Made by a program: the position numbers and the translations under genes. 64,000 bases of DNA. It comes from Candidatus Eisenbacteria bacterium (lineage in GTDB: Bacteria > Eisenbacteria > RBG-16-71-46 > CAIMUX01 > JAHJDP01). Positions 1 to 8,882 of this stretch are shown piece after piece. Under the pieces are notes generated by a model. The model saw nothing but the letters and a program-made list of their open reading frames with translations, made no database searches and was not told where the DNA came from. The stretch lies in contig JAHJDP010000087.1 in the NCBI GenBank assembly GCA_018831195.1, positions 124,001-188,000 of the forward strand. Reading direction: 5' to 3'. How positions within the stretch are numbered: position 1 is the first letter of the stretch; each line of letters begins with the position of its first letter.

Positions 1-36
1 CACACAAATCTTAACCGCCGCGGCGGAGGTCAAACG

Positions 37-1443
37 ATGAACACACCCAAATCCATCATTGGCTTGCTCTTTCTTATCTCTCTCGCCCTGGGATCCTCCA
101 CGGCGGACGGCGCTGACCTGGTTCTGGCCGTAACGACGGATTTCAGTTCGAGCGGCTCCTTATCCACTCTGAGCGTCCAGGCGCCGTGGATCTCAGACAA
201 TGATGTCGCCACAATTCACTCCGATGCCGTAGCCCGTGTTCATGACAGGATGATCTATGTCGTCAACCGTCTGGTGGCGGACAATATCCAGGTTATCAAC
301 CCTGATGCCGATTTTGCGACAGTACAGCAATTCTCGGTAGGGGCCGCCAGCGATCCTCAGGATATTGCCGTTATCTCCGAAACCCGCGCTTACGTTTCCC
401 GGCACAATTCCAATCTTCTGCTGGAGGTGAATCCCGTGACCGGTGAGCACCTTGGAACGATTTCTCTCCTCGAGTTCGCCGATCCCGACGGCCTGTGCGA
501 AATGCACCGGATGCATATCGATGGGAATTATCTTTATGTACAAATACAAAGATTGAACCGAAATGCAAATTGGGTTCCGGTGCCTCCATCCTTGCTCGCC
601 GTCATTGATTTGAATACAAGGCAGCTTGTCGATGTCGATCCCGGTGAGCCTGGAATGCAGGGAATCACCCTGGCCGGCCTCAATCCAATCGCTCCGATGC
701 AGATCGATCCCGTTTCGGGTTGCCTGCTCGTCCCCGAGGCGGGGCGGTATACCGTGATCGATGCCGGCGGTATTGAGGCGGTTGATCTCAGCACCTGGGA
801 ATCGACCGGTTTCGTGACGACCGAGGCGCAACTCGGCGGGGACCTTCTGGATTTCGCCCTCTGGTCATCCACAAAGGCCTACGCCCTCATCTCAACCGCG
901 TCCTTTAACACACTCCTTCTCTCGTTTAATCCCCTCACCGGAGATCTCATCGAAACAATGTACAATCCAGGCGGCTATCTGCTCCACGATCTTCTTACAT
1001 ACGCCGGCGGCTATCTCTATCTCGCCGATCGCGACTACGTCACACCCGGCGTTAGGGTCTTTGATACAACGACGGATCAACTTATCGCCGGCCCGATCGA
1101 CACCGGCCTGCCGCCCTTTGAGCTGCTCCTCCTTCCGGATCCCTCGTCGCATCTCCCCGAACCCTCTTCTCAGGCGGAGGGGATCGGCCGCGCCTGCCCC
1201 AATCCCTCCGGGGGGGGCGTCCGGATCCACCTCCAATCGCCGGCCGGCGAACCTTTGGCCGCGGAAGTTTACGATGTTTTCGGCCGGCGGATTCGCGCCA
1301 TTGCGGTCCCGGCGTCGCGCTCCGACATCGTGTGGGATGGCTTCGATCAATCGGGACGCTGTGTTCCGGCCGGTGTTTATCACCTTCGCCTATCGGCGGG
1401 AAAGCGATTACTGGACACACAATCGATCCGCATCGTGCGTTGA
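37..1443 (+). CDS. Secreted beta-propeller-like protein with C-terminal FlgD-type Ig module
   Basis: The 468-residue protein starts with a signal peptide (hydrophobic residues about 7-22, cleavage near residue 25). The ATG is preceded by a GGAGG ribosome site at suitable spacing. The middle (about 30-370) is built from strands rich in Asp, Val and Gly, with repeated phrases of the type 'VIDLNTRQLV' and 'FNPLTGDLIE'. These resemble surface-layer/YVTN-type propeller proteins. The last 80 residues (VYDVFGRRIR ... AGVYHLRLSAG) form the FlgD-like Ig module found at the ends of many secreted proteins in FCB-group bacteria. That module is thought to act in folding, sorting or anchoring. The same ending occurs in the 55-61 kb proteins. 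The exact role is unknown. The module call is firm by pattern; the propeller call is inference. Confidence 0.7.
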   Translation: MNTPKSIIGLLFLISLALGSSTADGADLVLAVTTDFSSSGSLSTLSVQAPWISDNDVATIHSDAVARVHDRMIYVVNRLVADNIQVINPDADFATVQQFSVGAASDPQDIAVISETRAYVSRHNSNLLLEVNPVTGEHLGTISLLEFADPDGLCEMHRMHIDGNYLYVQIQRLNRNANWVPVPPSLLAVIDLNTRQLVDVDPGEPGMQGITLAGLNPIAPMQIDPVSGCLLVPEAGRYTVIDAGGIEAVDLSTWESTGFVTTEAQLGGDLLDFALWSSTKAYALISTASFNTLLLSFNPLTGDLIETMYNPGGYLLHDLLTYAGGYLYLADRDYVTPGVRVFDTTTDQLIAGPIDTGLPPFELLLLPDPSSHLPEPSSQAEGIGRACPNPSGGGVRIHLQSPAGEPLAAEVYDVFGRRIRAIAVPASRSDIVWDGFDQSGRCVPAGVYHLRLSAGKRLLDTQSIRIVR

Positions 1444-1554
1444 TAAGGCCCAACTCCCGGACCCGGGCCGCCATTTGATCCTTTCCGTCGCCCAAGGCCC
1501 CTGTGGTATAGTCAGGGCATCGGTCTCTCTTACCGCAGAGGAGGCGGATGGTCG

Positions 1555-2484
1555 ATGCCACCCCTTCATCACAACGCCCGCCGTCACGACCCGGCGCCTT
1601 GTCTTGTCGTCTTGATGATGCTTCTCTTTACGATGGCCGTACCCCACCGATTGCTAGCGGATGCTCCCGCCGGCGACAAAACCACACCCGATTCAAGCTG
1701 CCTGCAAAACAACCCCTCCGAATGGCGCTGGCTGGAACCCGGGTTGGAGCTGGGCTGCTACAATGCTCCCGGCGCGGAAGGATCAAGGAAGCCGGATATC
1801 CACATTCTTCGGATCGACCCCGATCACTTTGATTTTGTTTTGTTAAACTCGTCGGCGCCCGGACAAGGAAAGAGGTTCACGGCGAAGGAGTGGTGCCGGA
1901 AGGAAAACCTCGTCGCCGCGACCAATACCAGCATGTATCAGGAGGACTGCCGAACCAGCGTCTCTTATATGAGAAGCCCTGTGCATACAAACAATTCATA
2001 TATTTCCAAGGACAAGGCGATTCTTGCCTTTGACCGCCGGGACAGCGCTTTGCCGAAAGTGTGTATCATCGATCGGGATTGCGACGATTTTCATTATATG
2101 AAGGAACTCTATGGCACGCTGATACAGAGTATTCGGATGATTTCCTGCCAGGGAAATAATGTTTGGGAGAAACAACAAAAAAAATGGAGCGCCGCGATCA
2201 TCGGCATCGATAAGAACGGCCGGGTCTTGTTTATCCATGTTCGCAAACCGTTCCCCATGCACGATCTCATCAACATCCTCATGGAGCTCCCTCTTGATTT
2301 GAAAAATGCGATGTATGTCGAAGGCGGTCCCGAGTCACAGCTCTTTGTCCAAGCGGGCGATATAGAATGCGAATTTATGGGGAGCTATGAGACGGGATTT
2401 CTCGAGAGCGACGCCAATTTTTCCGCCTGGCCTATCCCTAATGTCGTCGGTATCCGCCGCATCGGCGGCGACGAGAACCGCTGA
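1555..2484 (+). CDS. Exported phosphodiester glycosidase (NAGPA-like) domain protein
   Basis: The protein has 309 residues with an N-terminal hydrophobic stretch (about 18-35) that looks like a signal peptide. The fold-typical order of the NAGPA/phosphodiester glycosidase family is visible: an early 'ATNTSMY' block where relatives carry NGGFF, then 'SIRMIS', then 'SAAIIGIDKNGRVLFIHVR', and finally 'MYVEGGPESQLFV' where relatives read N.DGG.S..L. The replacement of NGGFF by NTSMY and of DGG by EGG makes this a divergent member, so activity is uncertain. A GAGGAGG site lies a few bases upstream. An internal ATG at residue 22 could be the true start and would still leave a signal sequence. The gene converges on otsA with a gap of about 20 bp. 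Confidence 0.65.
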   Translation: MPPLHHNARRHDPAPCLVVLMMLLFTMAVPHRLLADAPAGDKTTPDSSCLQNNPSEWRWLEPGLELGCYNAPGAEGSRKPDIHILRIDPDHFDFVLLNSSAPGQGKRFTAKEWCRKENLVAATNTSMYQEDCRTSVSYMRSPVHTNNSYISKDKAILAFDRRDSALPKVCIIDRDCDDFHYMKELYGTLIQSIRMISCQGNNVWEKQQKKWSAAIIGIDKNGRVLFIHVRKPFPMHDLINILMELPLDLKNAMYVEGGPESQLFVQAGDIECEFMGSYETGFLESDANFSAWPIPNVVGIRRIGGDENR

Positions 2485-2505
2485 AGACGGCTGGGCATTC
2501 CGGCA

Positions 2506-3999
2506 TCACAATCCCTGTGTATTTCTATCGATATAAAGATCCGACGACTCCGATTCATTGAGGGGGAAATCGTTGAGGTTTTTAGAAAATGCCGCATTGA
2601 GGAAGGAATCCACCCACCAAAAGACATTTGTTCTTCGGATGGTGTCCCGCATTTTGCGCATCCGCAAGCGCCGTTCCTCACGGCTCATCATAAACGCGCG
2701 ATGGATGGCGTCGGCCACCCCGTCATAATCAAGGGGGTTCACAAGAATGGCGCCGCGGTGGAGCTGTGAAGCGGCGCCGGCGAATTCGCTGAGAATCAAA
2801 ACCCCCTTCTCTTCCACATCGCAGGCGCAATACTCCTTGGCCACCAGATTCATACCGTCTTTCAGAGGCGTGATGAGGCCGATTTCAGCTACCCGGTAAT
2901 GTGCAATCAGTCCTTCCCGCTCCAAATGGCGGTATAGATAGTGGATGGGCACCCAGCCCGGCTTTGTAAACTCTCCGTTTATTTCACTGACCGATCTTTC
3001 GATCCGAGTCTTGAGTTTTTGATACCGCGGAACTTCTTCGCGGCTCGGCACAACAATCAGGACCAGTGTGACCCTTCCGTGGAGCTCCGGATACCGCATC
3101 AAAGCACGGCGGAATCCTTCCAGCCGCTCGGGTATTCCCTTTGTATAATCCAAGCGATCGACACTGAGAATGATTTGCCGGTCGGGCAGGGCCTCATGGA
3201 GATACCAGCCCCGATCGGAAACCTCAGGTGATTCGGCCACGCCGGCGAACTCATTGTAATCGATTCCGATGGGAAAAACCCCAATCCGGACTTCCCGGTC
3301 GTGATAACGCGCAGAAACCACCGGGCCGCGTCCGTGGGCCCTCGCTTCAGGAATCAGATGGCGAAGGCATTGTAAAAAATTACGCCGATCCCGCATTGTT
3401 TGAAAGCCAACGAGGTCATATTCAAGCAGAGCTTGTAGAACCTGGAACCGCCAGGGAAGTTTTAAAAAAATATCGATCGGCGGAAAAGGAATATGCAAAA
3501 AGAATCCAATCCGGTTGCTTATATCCTTCGCCCTCAGTGAGTTCGCCAGGTGCATCAGATGATAATCGTGAACCCAAATATAGTCATTTTCCGAACAACC
3601 GGCGGCGACAACCTTCGTGAATTTCCTGTTTACATCAAGATAGTTATGCCAATACTCCGGCATGAAATTGCAATTCGTTTGAAGATCGTGAAAGAGGGGC
3701 CACACAATCTCGTTTGAGAATCCGTGATAGAAATCATGAACGTCGTCTTCGGTCAGATAAACAGGGCGCAATCGATACCCGACTTCAAGTGATGCGGAAC
3801 CCAGCGTTTCCTCGAGATCCATCTGTCCCGCCGTTCCCGGCCAACCGACCCAAAGACCGCCACGGTTGCGGAGCACAGGAGCGAGTGCGGTAACCAATCC
3901 GCCGCTGGCCGGGCGGACCGCCCATTCATCCCCGCTTCCAATCAGGCTGACAGGGAGCCGGTTGGAAACAACAACCAGGCGCACATCATGGTTAGTCAC
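2506..3999 (-). CDS. otsA: Trehalose-6-phosphate synthase (GT20)
   Basis: OtsA transfers glucose from a nucleotide sugar to glucose-6-phosphate, giving trehalose-6-phosphate in the cytoplasm. The 497-residue protein has the family length and all the usual landmarks in order: 'LVVVSNRLPV' at the N-terminus, 'VGWPG', 'WVHDYHL', 'FLHIPFPP', 'VDRLDYTKGIPERL', 'DGMNLVAKEY' and 'LSEFAGAA'. These cover the acceptor and nucleotide-sugar sites of GT20. The start overlaps the otsB stop in an ATGA junction, so the two are translationally coupled. It is the last gene of the DUF5752-treT-otsB-otsA operon. Glucosylglycerol-phosphate synthase is a close relative and cannot be fully excluded, but the otsB neighbour favours trehalose. 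Confidence 0.93.
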   Translation of the reverse strand: MTNHDVRLVVVSNRLPVSLIGSGDEWAVRPASGGLVTALAPVLRNRGGLWVGWPGTAGQMDLEETLGSASLEVGYRLRPVYLTEDDVHDFYHGFSNEIVWPLFHDLQTNCNFMPEYWHNYLDVNRKFTKVVAAGCSENDYIWVHDYHLMHLANSLRAKDISNRIGFFLHIPFPPIDIFLKLPWRFQVLQALLEYDLVGFQTMRDRRNFLQCLRHLIPEARAHGRGPVVSARYHDREVRIGVFPIGIDYNEFAGVAESPEVSDRGWYLHEALPDRQIILSVDRLDYTKGIPERLEGFRRALMRYPELHGRVTLVLIVVPSREEVPRYQKLKTRIERSVSEINGEFTKPGWVPIHYLYRHLEREGLIAHYRVAEIGLITPLKDGMNLVAKEYCACDVEEKGVLILSEFAGAASQLHRGAILVNPLDYDGVADAIHRAFMMSREERRLRMRKMRDTIRRTNVFWWVDSFLNAAFSKNLNDFPLNESESSDLYIDRNTQGL

Positions 4000-4829
4000 T
4001 TTAGTCCTCCCACATCATTATGTTCGTTCGGGAGATCAGGACGGTCTTTGCAAATCATGCACCACTTTCGAAGAAAGGCTATCAGATCATCCGGCGGTCT
4101 CAACCATATCTGCGCCGCGGTCGGCCTTCTTTCCGGGCGGATCAAAATACCCAGCCCGCGGGCTTTCACCGCGCGGAAGGCCTCTTCATCGGTGGCGTCA
4201 TCCCCCAGATAGGCAACCGCCGCGGCATCCTCTTCCTCTTTAATAATCGTTCGCACGGCATCGCCTTTGGTTCTGCCGGGATGCCGCAATTCGATACCGC
4301 CGTCAAAGAGATGAATGTACAATTTGCCCTCGGCGGCGATCTCGGGCCAATCCGCCTCGGCGTTCCTGCGAATCCTGGCTTCACGCTCAGGAGTAAGACC
4401 TCTCCAATGAAGGGCCATACAGCCCGGCTTTTGCTCACAATGTTCAGTTAAGCCCTTTTGTTCGATCCATAACGCCGCTTGTTCGAGGGCCACCATAGCG
4501 CTTTGATCGATCGGATGGAGTTCCCGCCGGCCGTTCGAAATGCGCCGCTCCAAGCCATGGGAGCCCCAAATCTCCGGCGGCGGATCCATCCCCAAAAGCG
4601 GCAGCAGATCATCCACCGCGCGCCCGCTGATGATAACCAGCCGGCACGACGGTTCATTTTGAATGGAGGTCAGCAGACGTGTCACTTCCGGATAAGGGCA
4701 GGCCTTGTCTCTCTCGGTCTGGAAGGGGGCCAATGTCCCATCATAATCCAACAGCAAGATCCGGCGCGGCGCCCTTGTCAGCGTGCGCCAGAAAGAGTTA
4801 AGAAGAGCCTCACCAGGCTCTGAATTCAT
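3996..4829 (-). CDS. otsB: Trehalose-6-phosphate phosphatase (HAD superfamily)
   Basis: OtsB removes the phosphate from trehalose-6-phosphate. The 277-residue protein carries the HAD motifs: 'LLLDYDGTLAPF' near residue 25 (nucleophile and acid Asp), 'LVIISGR', the family 'GSHGLE' box, 'KGDAVRTII' and 'AYLGDDATDEEAFRAV' (metal-binding Asp pair). The length is typical. The start codon overlaps the treT stop by four bases and the stop overlaps the otsA start by four, so the three are almost certainly one translated unit. The short stretch before the first HAD motif contains no extra domain. Confidence 0.94.
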   Translation of the reverse strand: MNSEPGEALLNSFWRTLTRAPRRILLLDYDGTLAPFQTERDKACPYPEVTRLLTSIQNEPSCRLVIISGRAVDDLLPLLGMDPPPEIWGSHGLERRISNGRRELHPIDQSAMVALEQAALWIEQKGLTEHCEQKPGCMALHWRGLTPEREARIRRNAEADWPEIAAEGKLYIHLFDGGIELRHPGRTKGDAVRTIIKEEEDAAAVAYLGDDATDEEAFRAVKARGLGILIRPERRPTAAQIWLRPPDDLIAFLRKWCMICKDRPDLPNEHNDVGGLK

Positions 4830-6079
4830 GCCACCCCCAACTCGATTCGGTCCTCAGTCAGATGCAGGACGGAGTGCATAAGAGAAAGATAATCCCCCAA
4901 ATGTCTTGTGAGCAGGAAGTTTTCACGCACTAACTCTTTCGCTTTGTACCCAATCTTCTCCATCAATCCGCGGTGGTGCAGCAGAAACCGAATCCGCAGC
5001 GCCGCCCCTTCAGGGGTGCGAACCAAATAGCCGGTCCTGTGGTTAACAATCTGAAGCCGGATTCCACCCACATCCCCGCCGATCACCGGTTTACCTTTCC
5101 ACAGGGCCTCCGTCACGGTAAGACCAAATCCCTCTCGCAAGGATTTTTGTAACACAATATCCGAGGCCCGTTGAAATGCATTGATGGTTCGATGCGCATC
5201 CGGCGGCAGGCTGATGATATGAATATTGGGGTCGCCATTGGCTGCATGCTGGACTTCTTCAAGGACGACAGCGCCCTCGGGGTCATCGGATGCGGTCCCC
5301 CCCACCAGAGCGAGCTGGACCGGTGTCATTTCCTTCACGATTTTGTAGGCTTCAATAACGCCCAATGGGTCTTTGAAACGATCAAAACGTGAAACCTGAA
5401 GCAATAATGGTATGTTTGGATCGATCCCGAAACGGGGAAAAATATCGCGGACCTCATCTTCCGGCAACTCAATATTCTTTTCGCTCAGGGCGTCAATGCT
5501 CGGCGGTACGAGAAACTGGGGATGGGGAAGCGGTTGGGCGAATTCCGACAATGAGAATATGCTGGCGCTGTACGGCGCCACTACCGGGCGAAGATACTTC
5601 CAGACGGGCCGGTAAGGCCGGCTCAGATCGATGTGGCATCTCCATATCCAGCGTCCCTCGTGCCGCGGGAAATGCTGGTACAGCCCGGCCGGCTGAGGAT
5701 CGTGAATAAAAACAATATCGGCTTTTGAAAGAATCGGGCGGAGTTTCTCTGCATTCTCGGCATTAACATCTTCATAAGCTTTCAGGTGCTTTGTTGACAA
5801 TCCAACAGGTGTTCCCTGTAAGCCGTTGTGAAAACTCTTTGTGCATTCAAAGAATTCAGGGTTCCCGTCAATCACTTCCCATTGAGCATCCAGGCCCAAG
5901 GATTGTTTAAGAGGAATCATCTTGTTGAGAATTTCCGCAACACCGCCGCCCTCACGCGTCGAATTGACGTGAACGATCTTTAAACCCCGCAGGGGCGCCG
6001 CCAACTGCTGCAAATGCCGGATGACATTGCTTCCCACGATTTCTTCGTATTGCTTCAACGTATCAGGCATTGGCCGCAT
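4826..6079 (-). CDS. treT: Trehalose synthase TreT-like GT4 glycosyltransferase
   Basis: The 417-residue protein matches the TreT family (trehalose glycosyltransferring synthase), which joins NDP-glucose and free glucose directly to trehalose, often reversibly. Visible features are the N-terminal 'VHVNSTREGGGVAEIL' loop, the 'FIHDPQPAGL' acceptor region, the GT4 'LLQVSRFDRFKDPLGVIEAY' segment and the C-terminal 'REGFGLTVTEALWKGKPVIGG' donor-binding E(x7)E motif. The 5' end overlaps the DUF5752 gene by 17 bases and the 3' end overlaps otsB. A single-enzyme route next to the two-step OtsAB route in one operon is unusual. An alternative start three codons in is possible. Confidence 0.9.
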   Translation of the reverse strand: MRPMPDTLKQYEEIVGSNVIRHLQQLAAPLRGLKIVHVNSTREGGGVAEILNKMIPLKQSLGLDAQWEVIDGNPEFFECTKSFHNGLQGTPVGLSTKHLKAYEDVNAENAEKLRPILSKADIVFIHDPQPAGLYQHFPRHEGRWIWRCHIDLSRPYRPVWKYLRPVVAPYSASIFSLSEFAQPLPHPQFLVPPSIDALSEKNIELPEDEVRDIFPRFGIDPNIPLLLQVSRFDRFKDPLGVIEAYKIVKEMTPVQLALVGGTASDDPEGAVVLEEVQHAANGDPNIHIISLPPDAHRTINAFQRASDIVLQKSLREGFGLTVTEALWKGKPVIGGDVGGIRLQIVNHRTGYLVRTPEGAALRIRFLLHHRGLMEKIGYKAKELVRENFLLTRHLGDYLSLMHSVLHLTEDRIELGVA

Positions 6080-6875
6080 TCCTCTCTGTCAATCGCCCGG
6101 CCGCAAAGAAGTCGCCGGTCATCCGGGTCAACTCTTCCCTGAGTTCGGTCAAAGATGAAAAGTATGGATCGATCGCCTGGATTGTTTCACATAGTGGCGC
6201 ATACTCATCACTAAGGTCGGATAACCAAGCACTGAAATCATCGGAACAATTCGGCGTCCGGCGGCGGGCGTCGATAAAATGATAAAAAATGCTGCTTGGA
6301 GAGAGTTGGGGTAGGATTTTCGGCAAATCCTCCGGGGTTTCCACCCTCTGCCCGGTACCAAAGATGATAATCTTCGTCAGAATGAAGTGGAATTGCTGAT
6401 CGGCCCGGTTCCAAGAAAAATCGTGCGTCTCATCAATCCGCATTTCAATGATATCGATCAGCTCTTGGCGCAAAGTTTCCAGACTGGAGAAGTCCGCGGG
6501 GTTGATGACGCTCAACCGCTCCGCGAGCTCTTTGTCATTGAGATGCAGATGGGCCCACGAGGCGAAATCATTGTTGTACTCAGGCTCGTTGTACGTCGGC
6601 CGCAGGAAGCGTCCCCAAAAATGGTAATAGATGCTGGCGCCGCTGACATAGGCAAGCCCTTCTCTAAGCTCTCTCAAGGTCAGCGCGCGGCGCCCGGTGG
6701 CTTGAATCACAAGCTCGCAGTCTCGAATCATAAAGGATCGGTCGCTATCCTTCTTTGGGGGTGCTTTCTTGGCGGGCGCTTCCGGAAGGCACGGTTTCCG
6801 GGTCACACCCTGCGCCGGATCTCCTTCGGTCCCTGCTTCTTCCCTCCCTGGATACAACCGTTCATCATCTATCAT
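6063..6875 (-). CDS. DUF5752 family protein, first gene of the trehalose operon
   Basis: The 270-residue protein has a charged Lys/Pro-rich N-terminus (about 1-45) followed by two similar halves. Each half contains 'SGASIYYHF' or 'SPSSIFYHF' and then 'NDFASWA' or 'DDFSAWL' (about 80-115 and 190-215), which suggests an internal duplication. This is the pattern of the DUF5752 family, which commonly sits beside trehalose synthase genes. No catalytic motif is recognisable, and a regulatory or scaffold role for TreT is only a guess. No signal peptide is present. A GAGGAT ribosome site lies about six bases before the ATG. It overlaps treT, so it is co-expressed with the trehalose enzymes. Confidence 0.8.
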   Translation of the reverse strand: MIDDERLYPGREEAGTEGDPAQGVTRKPCLPEAPAKKAPPKKDSDRSFMIRDCELVIQATGRRALTLRELREGLAYVSGASIYYHFWGRFLRPTYNEPEYNNDFASWAHLHLNDKELAERLSVINPADFSSLETLRQELIDIIEMRIDETHDFSWNRADQQFHFILTKIIIFGTGQRVETPEDLPKILPQLSPSSIFYHFIDARRRTPNCSDDFSAWLSDLSDEYAPLCETIQAIDPYFSSLTELREELTRMTGDFFAAGRLTERNAANA

Positions 6876-7060
6876 TCCGGATCCTCTTGAATTGATTGCC
6901 CCCTCGATCTTTCATCTTACCCCTATTTACGGAAGGTTTGGCGGATATATTGAGGGAAATGGGCTTCTGGGGCCTAAAAGCGCAGGCCGTGCTTCTGAAC
7001 CCCTTTATTTATCGGGAGTTACGGAGTGCCTGCGAAACGCTCGACCCCATTCCGGCTTGG

Positions 7061-7324
7061 TCAAAGCGTCGCCTGCAGAACCTTCATCACAACAAATCCC
7101 AGTTTTTCGATATTCTCTTTGAGATCCGCGACCTTCTTATTGCTCGAGGCCGATGAGTTCACAATCGCCACGAGCGCGGCAAAATGCTCTTTGTCGGCCT
7201 TCCGGGGCAGCATGGCCTCGATCTGGGCGGCGGTCAGGGACGTCTTTTGCGCCATCTCCTCGGCCAATTGCCTGTTGGTCCGGTTGGCGCTATAGGCTGC
7301 AATCTGTCTGAAGCGATTCGGCAT
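7061..7324 (-). CDS. Small helical protein of unknown function
   Basis: The 87-residue protein is predicted to be almost wholly alpha-helical and has no signal peptide or cysteine. Its C-terminal half ('NKKVADLKENIEKLGFVVMKVLQ') has heptad-like spacing, and the middle has a 'LTAAQIEAMLPRKADKEHFAAL' segment. It is preceded by an excellent GGAGGAAGG ribosome site, which supports it over the opposing-strand frame. It lies just downstream of a coiled-coil lipoprotein gene in the same direction with a 28 bp gap, so co-transcription is likely. No family is named with confidence. Confidence 0.65.
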   Translation of the reverse strand: MPNRFRQIAAYSANRTNRQLAEEMAQKTSLTAAQIEAMLPRKADKEHFAALVAIVNSSASSNKKVADLKENIEKLGFVVMKVLQATL

Positions 7325-7352
7325 TCCTTCCTCCAGCGGCGTGCATCATTCC

Positions 7353-8018
7353 TCAATCGATTTGTTTATCCACAATCTGTTGGATCCGCGCAATAACCTC
7401 TTCAGCATCGTCTCCCGTTTCGATGAGCTCCAAAATCGTGTCATTGATCGAAATGGTCTCCGCGATGATTTGATCCCTCTTCTCTAATAACCCTGTGTGC
7501 CGCAAAACCCTATCCTGTTCCACCTGAATATCATGGACGGATAGGATAAACGCCGTCAGGGAGCCTTGCATCGAATTCAACTCCGTATAGGTCGCCCGCA
7601 ACTCTTCGAGTGTTTTTCTTTCCAGTTTCTCGAGCGGGACGATCATTCTTTTGCGCTGATTCTCGATCTGTTCCGATGCGGCCATCACAAACTCGAAGAG
7701 TATCTGAATTCGATCCGACTCGCCGGAGGCCGTGGATTGATTGAGGAGCGGAAGGAGATTGGCGTCATGAACGAAGTTCTCAACGAATACCGGGCCCCAT
7801 CGGTATTCAATGAAGTCTCCGATCCGCTCTCTTGAGAGGCGGAAGTATTCTTTAACAAAGGTCTCATGGGATTTTTGCATTTCGGTGATGCGCTGCTCCA
7901 CGGCCATGGAAAGCTCCACAGATTCCTTTGGCACCGTGGCGCACGAGGTGAAAAGCTGCAAAAATGGAATAATGATAAAGAATACCATTCCCCATCTGAC
8001 CCGGCATTGAATTCTCAT
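7353..8018 (-). CDS. Coiled-coil lipoprotein
   Basis: With the start placed at the internal ATG, the protein has 221 residues and a short, convincing lipoprotein signal: Arg-rich start, hydrophobic core and the lipobox 'LFTSC' with Cys26. A longer frame exists upstream but would bury the signal behind 18 residues. The rest is nearly all helix rich in Glu, Ile, Leu and Arg ('EQIENQRKRMIVPLEKLERK', 'IELIETGDD'-type stretches), so an extended coiled coil on the periplasmic side of a membrane is expected. There is no recognisable enzyme motif. It precedes the small helical protein, and the two may form a complex. Confidence 0.7.
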   Translation of the reverse strand: MRIQCRVRWGMVFFIIIPFLQLFTSCATVPKESVELSMAVEQRITEMQKSHETFVKEYFRLSRERIGDFIEYRWGPVFVENFVHDANLLPLLNQSTASGESDRIQILFEFVMAASEQIENQRKRMIVPLEKLERKTLEELRATYTELNSMQGSLTAFILSVHDIQVEQDRVLRHTGLLEKRDQIIAETISINDTILELIETGDDAEEVIARIQQIVDKQID

Positions 8019-8084
8019 GGGCAATGACCTCTTGGTTTTCCCCTCACTGCCGGCAGCGCTAAGACCTGACAATCGGGTTTCCCA

Positions 8085-8813
8085 TCAATCAGCTAGAGTA
8101 TAATCCACCGTGGTGACAACCCGAACGGTTTTGTGCGGCTGGCTCTCCTCCATGACCCCTTCCGCCCGATCCCGCGGCAGTATGAGAAAGACGCCCTGGT
8201 TCGCCTTCATGATCTTTCCCAGGCGGCTGCCCGAATCCTTTGCGAATTGCTGGGCCGCCGCACGGGCGTTTTCCGTCGCTTCCGCGATCATCCCCGGCTT
8301 GAGCTCGGTCAGACCGCTGAAAAGATAACTCGGTCCATCCCGATACCCTCCGCTGGACGAAAGAACAACGCCGGCCTCAACCAGATCGCCGACTTTCTGG
8401 CTGGCCGATTGGATCAATTGCGGCTGTGTGGTCCGCACCATGAGAACTTGCGTAATGATATAGCGGCTTGATGTATCGCCGCTGCGATAGGGATTCGCCA
8501 TCTGATCATCGACTCTCAATTCCTGTAATTCGACTTGTCCGGCGTCAATCCCGAATCGCTTTAAGAATTCCATGATCTTTACACGGCTCATCTCACTATT
8601 CTTCTGCGCCGCCGCCAGGCTGTTATCGGTAGAGACAAAGCGGATCGGCCACAAAGCCAGATCGGCCTCGACATCGCGTTCCGACAATCCCTTGACCGTC
8701 ACATACCGGTCCGTTGTTCGTCCCCGGGCGAATCCGTCGCCGACGAACCATCCGGCAACGGCGACGCCGATGGCCAATATCAATACCGCTAGGAAAGTGT
8801 GGCTGCTTTTCAT
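8085..8813 (-). CDS. SIMPL domain (DUF541) periplasmic protein
   Basis: The 242-residue protein has one N-terminal membrane anchor or signal (residues 5-25, ending at AGWFVGDGF). After it come the features of the SIMPL/DUF541 family: 'RYVTVKGLSERDVEADLALWPI', a central region with 'LQELRVDDQMANPY', and a C-terminal 'KPGMIAEATENARAAAQQFAKDSGSRLGKI' helix. Family members are envelope proteins, some linked to oxidative stress and membrane integrity; the molecular function is not established. It lies in a run of minus-strand envelope genes. Confidence 0.88.
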   Translation of the reverse strand: MKSSHTFLAVLILAIGVAVAGWFVGDGFARGRTTDRYVTVKGLSERDVEADLALWPIRFVSTDNSLAAAQKNSEMSRVKIMEFLKRFGIDAGQVELQELRVDDQMANPYRSGDTSSRYIITQVLMVRTTQPQLIQSASQKVGDLVEAGVVLSSSGGYRDGPSYLFSGLTELKPGMIAEATENARAAAQQFAKDSGSRLGKIMKANQGVFLILPRDRAEGVMEESQPHKTVRVVTTVDYTLAD

Positions 8814-8852
8814 GGAACCTCCAGGATACGATTGAAACTCAGGACCTAATTC

Positions 8853-8882
8853 CCATTGAGACTTCTACCATTGAGACTTCTA
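8853..8882. repeat. 15-bp perfect tandem duplication, two copies
   Basis: The unit CCATTGAGACTTCTA occurs twice back to back, followed by a partial third copy (CCA). The right copy contains the stop codon of the minus-strand gene that ends at 8880, so the duplication places a second in-frame TAG just beyond the first. It does not change the protein. Confidence 0.9.

Noticed and set aside
6896-7156. 86-residue plus-strand frame before the small helical gene
   Set aside because: It overlaps the better supported minus-strand gene (GGAGGAAGG site) and has no clear ribosome site.
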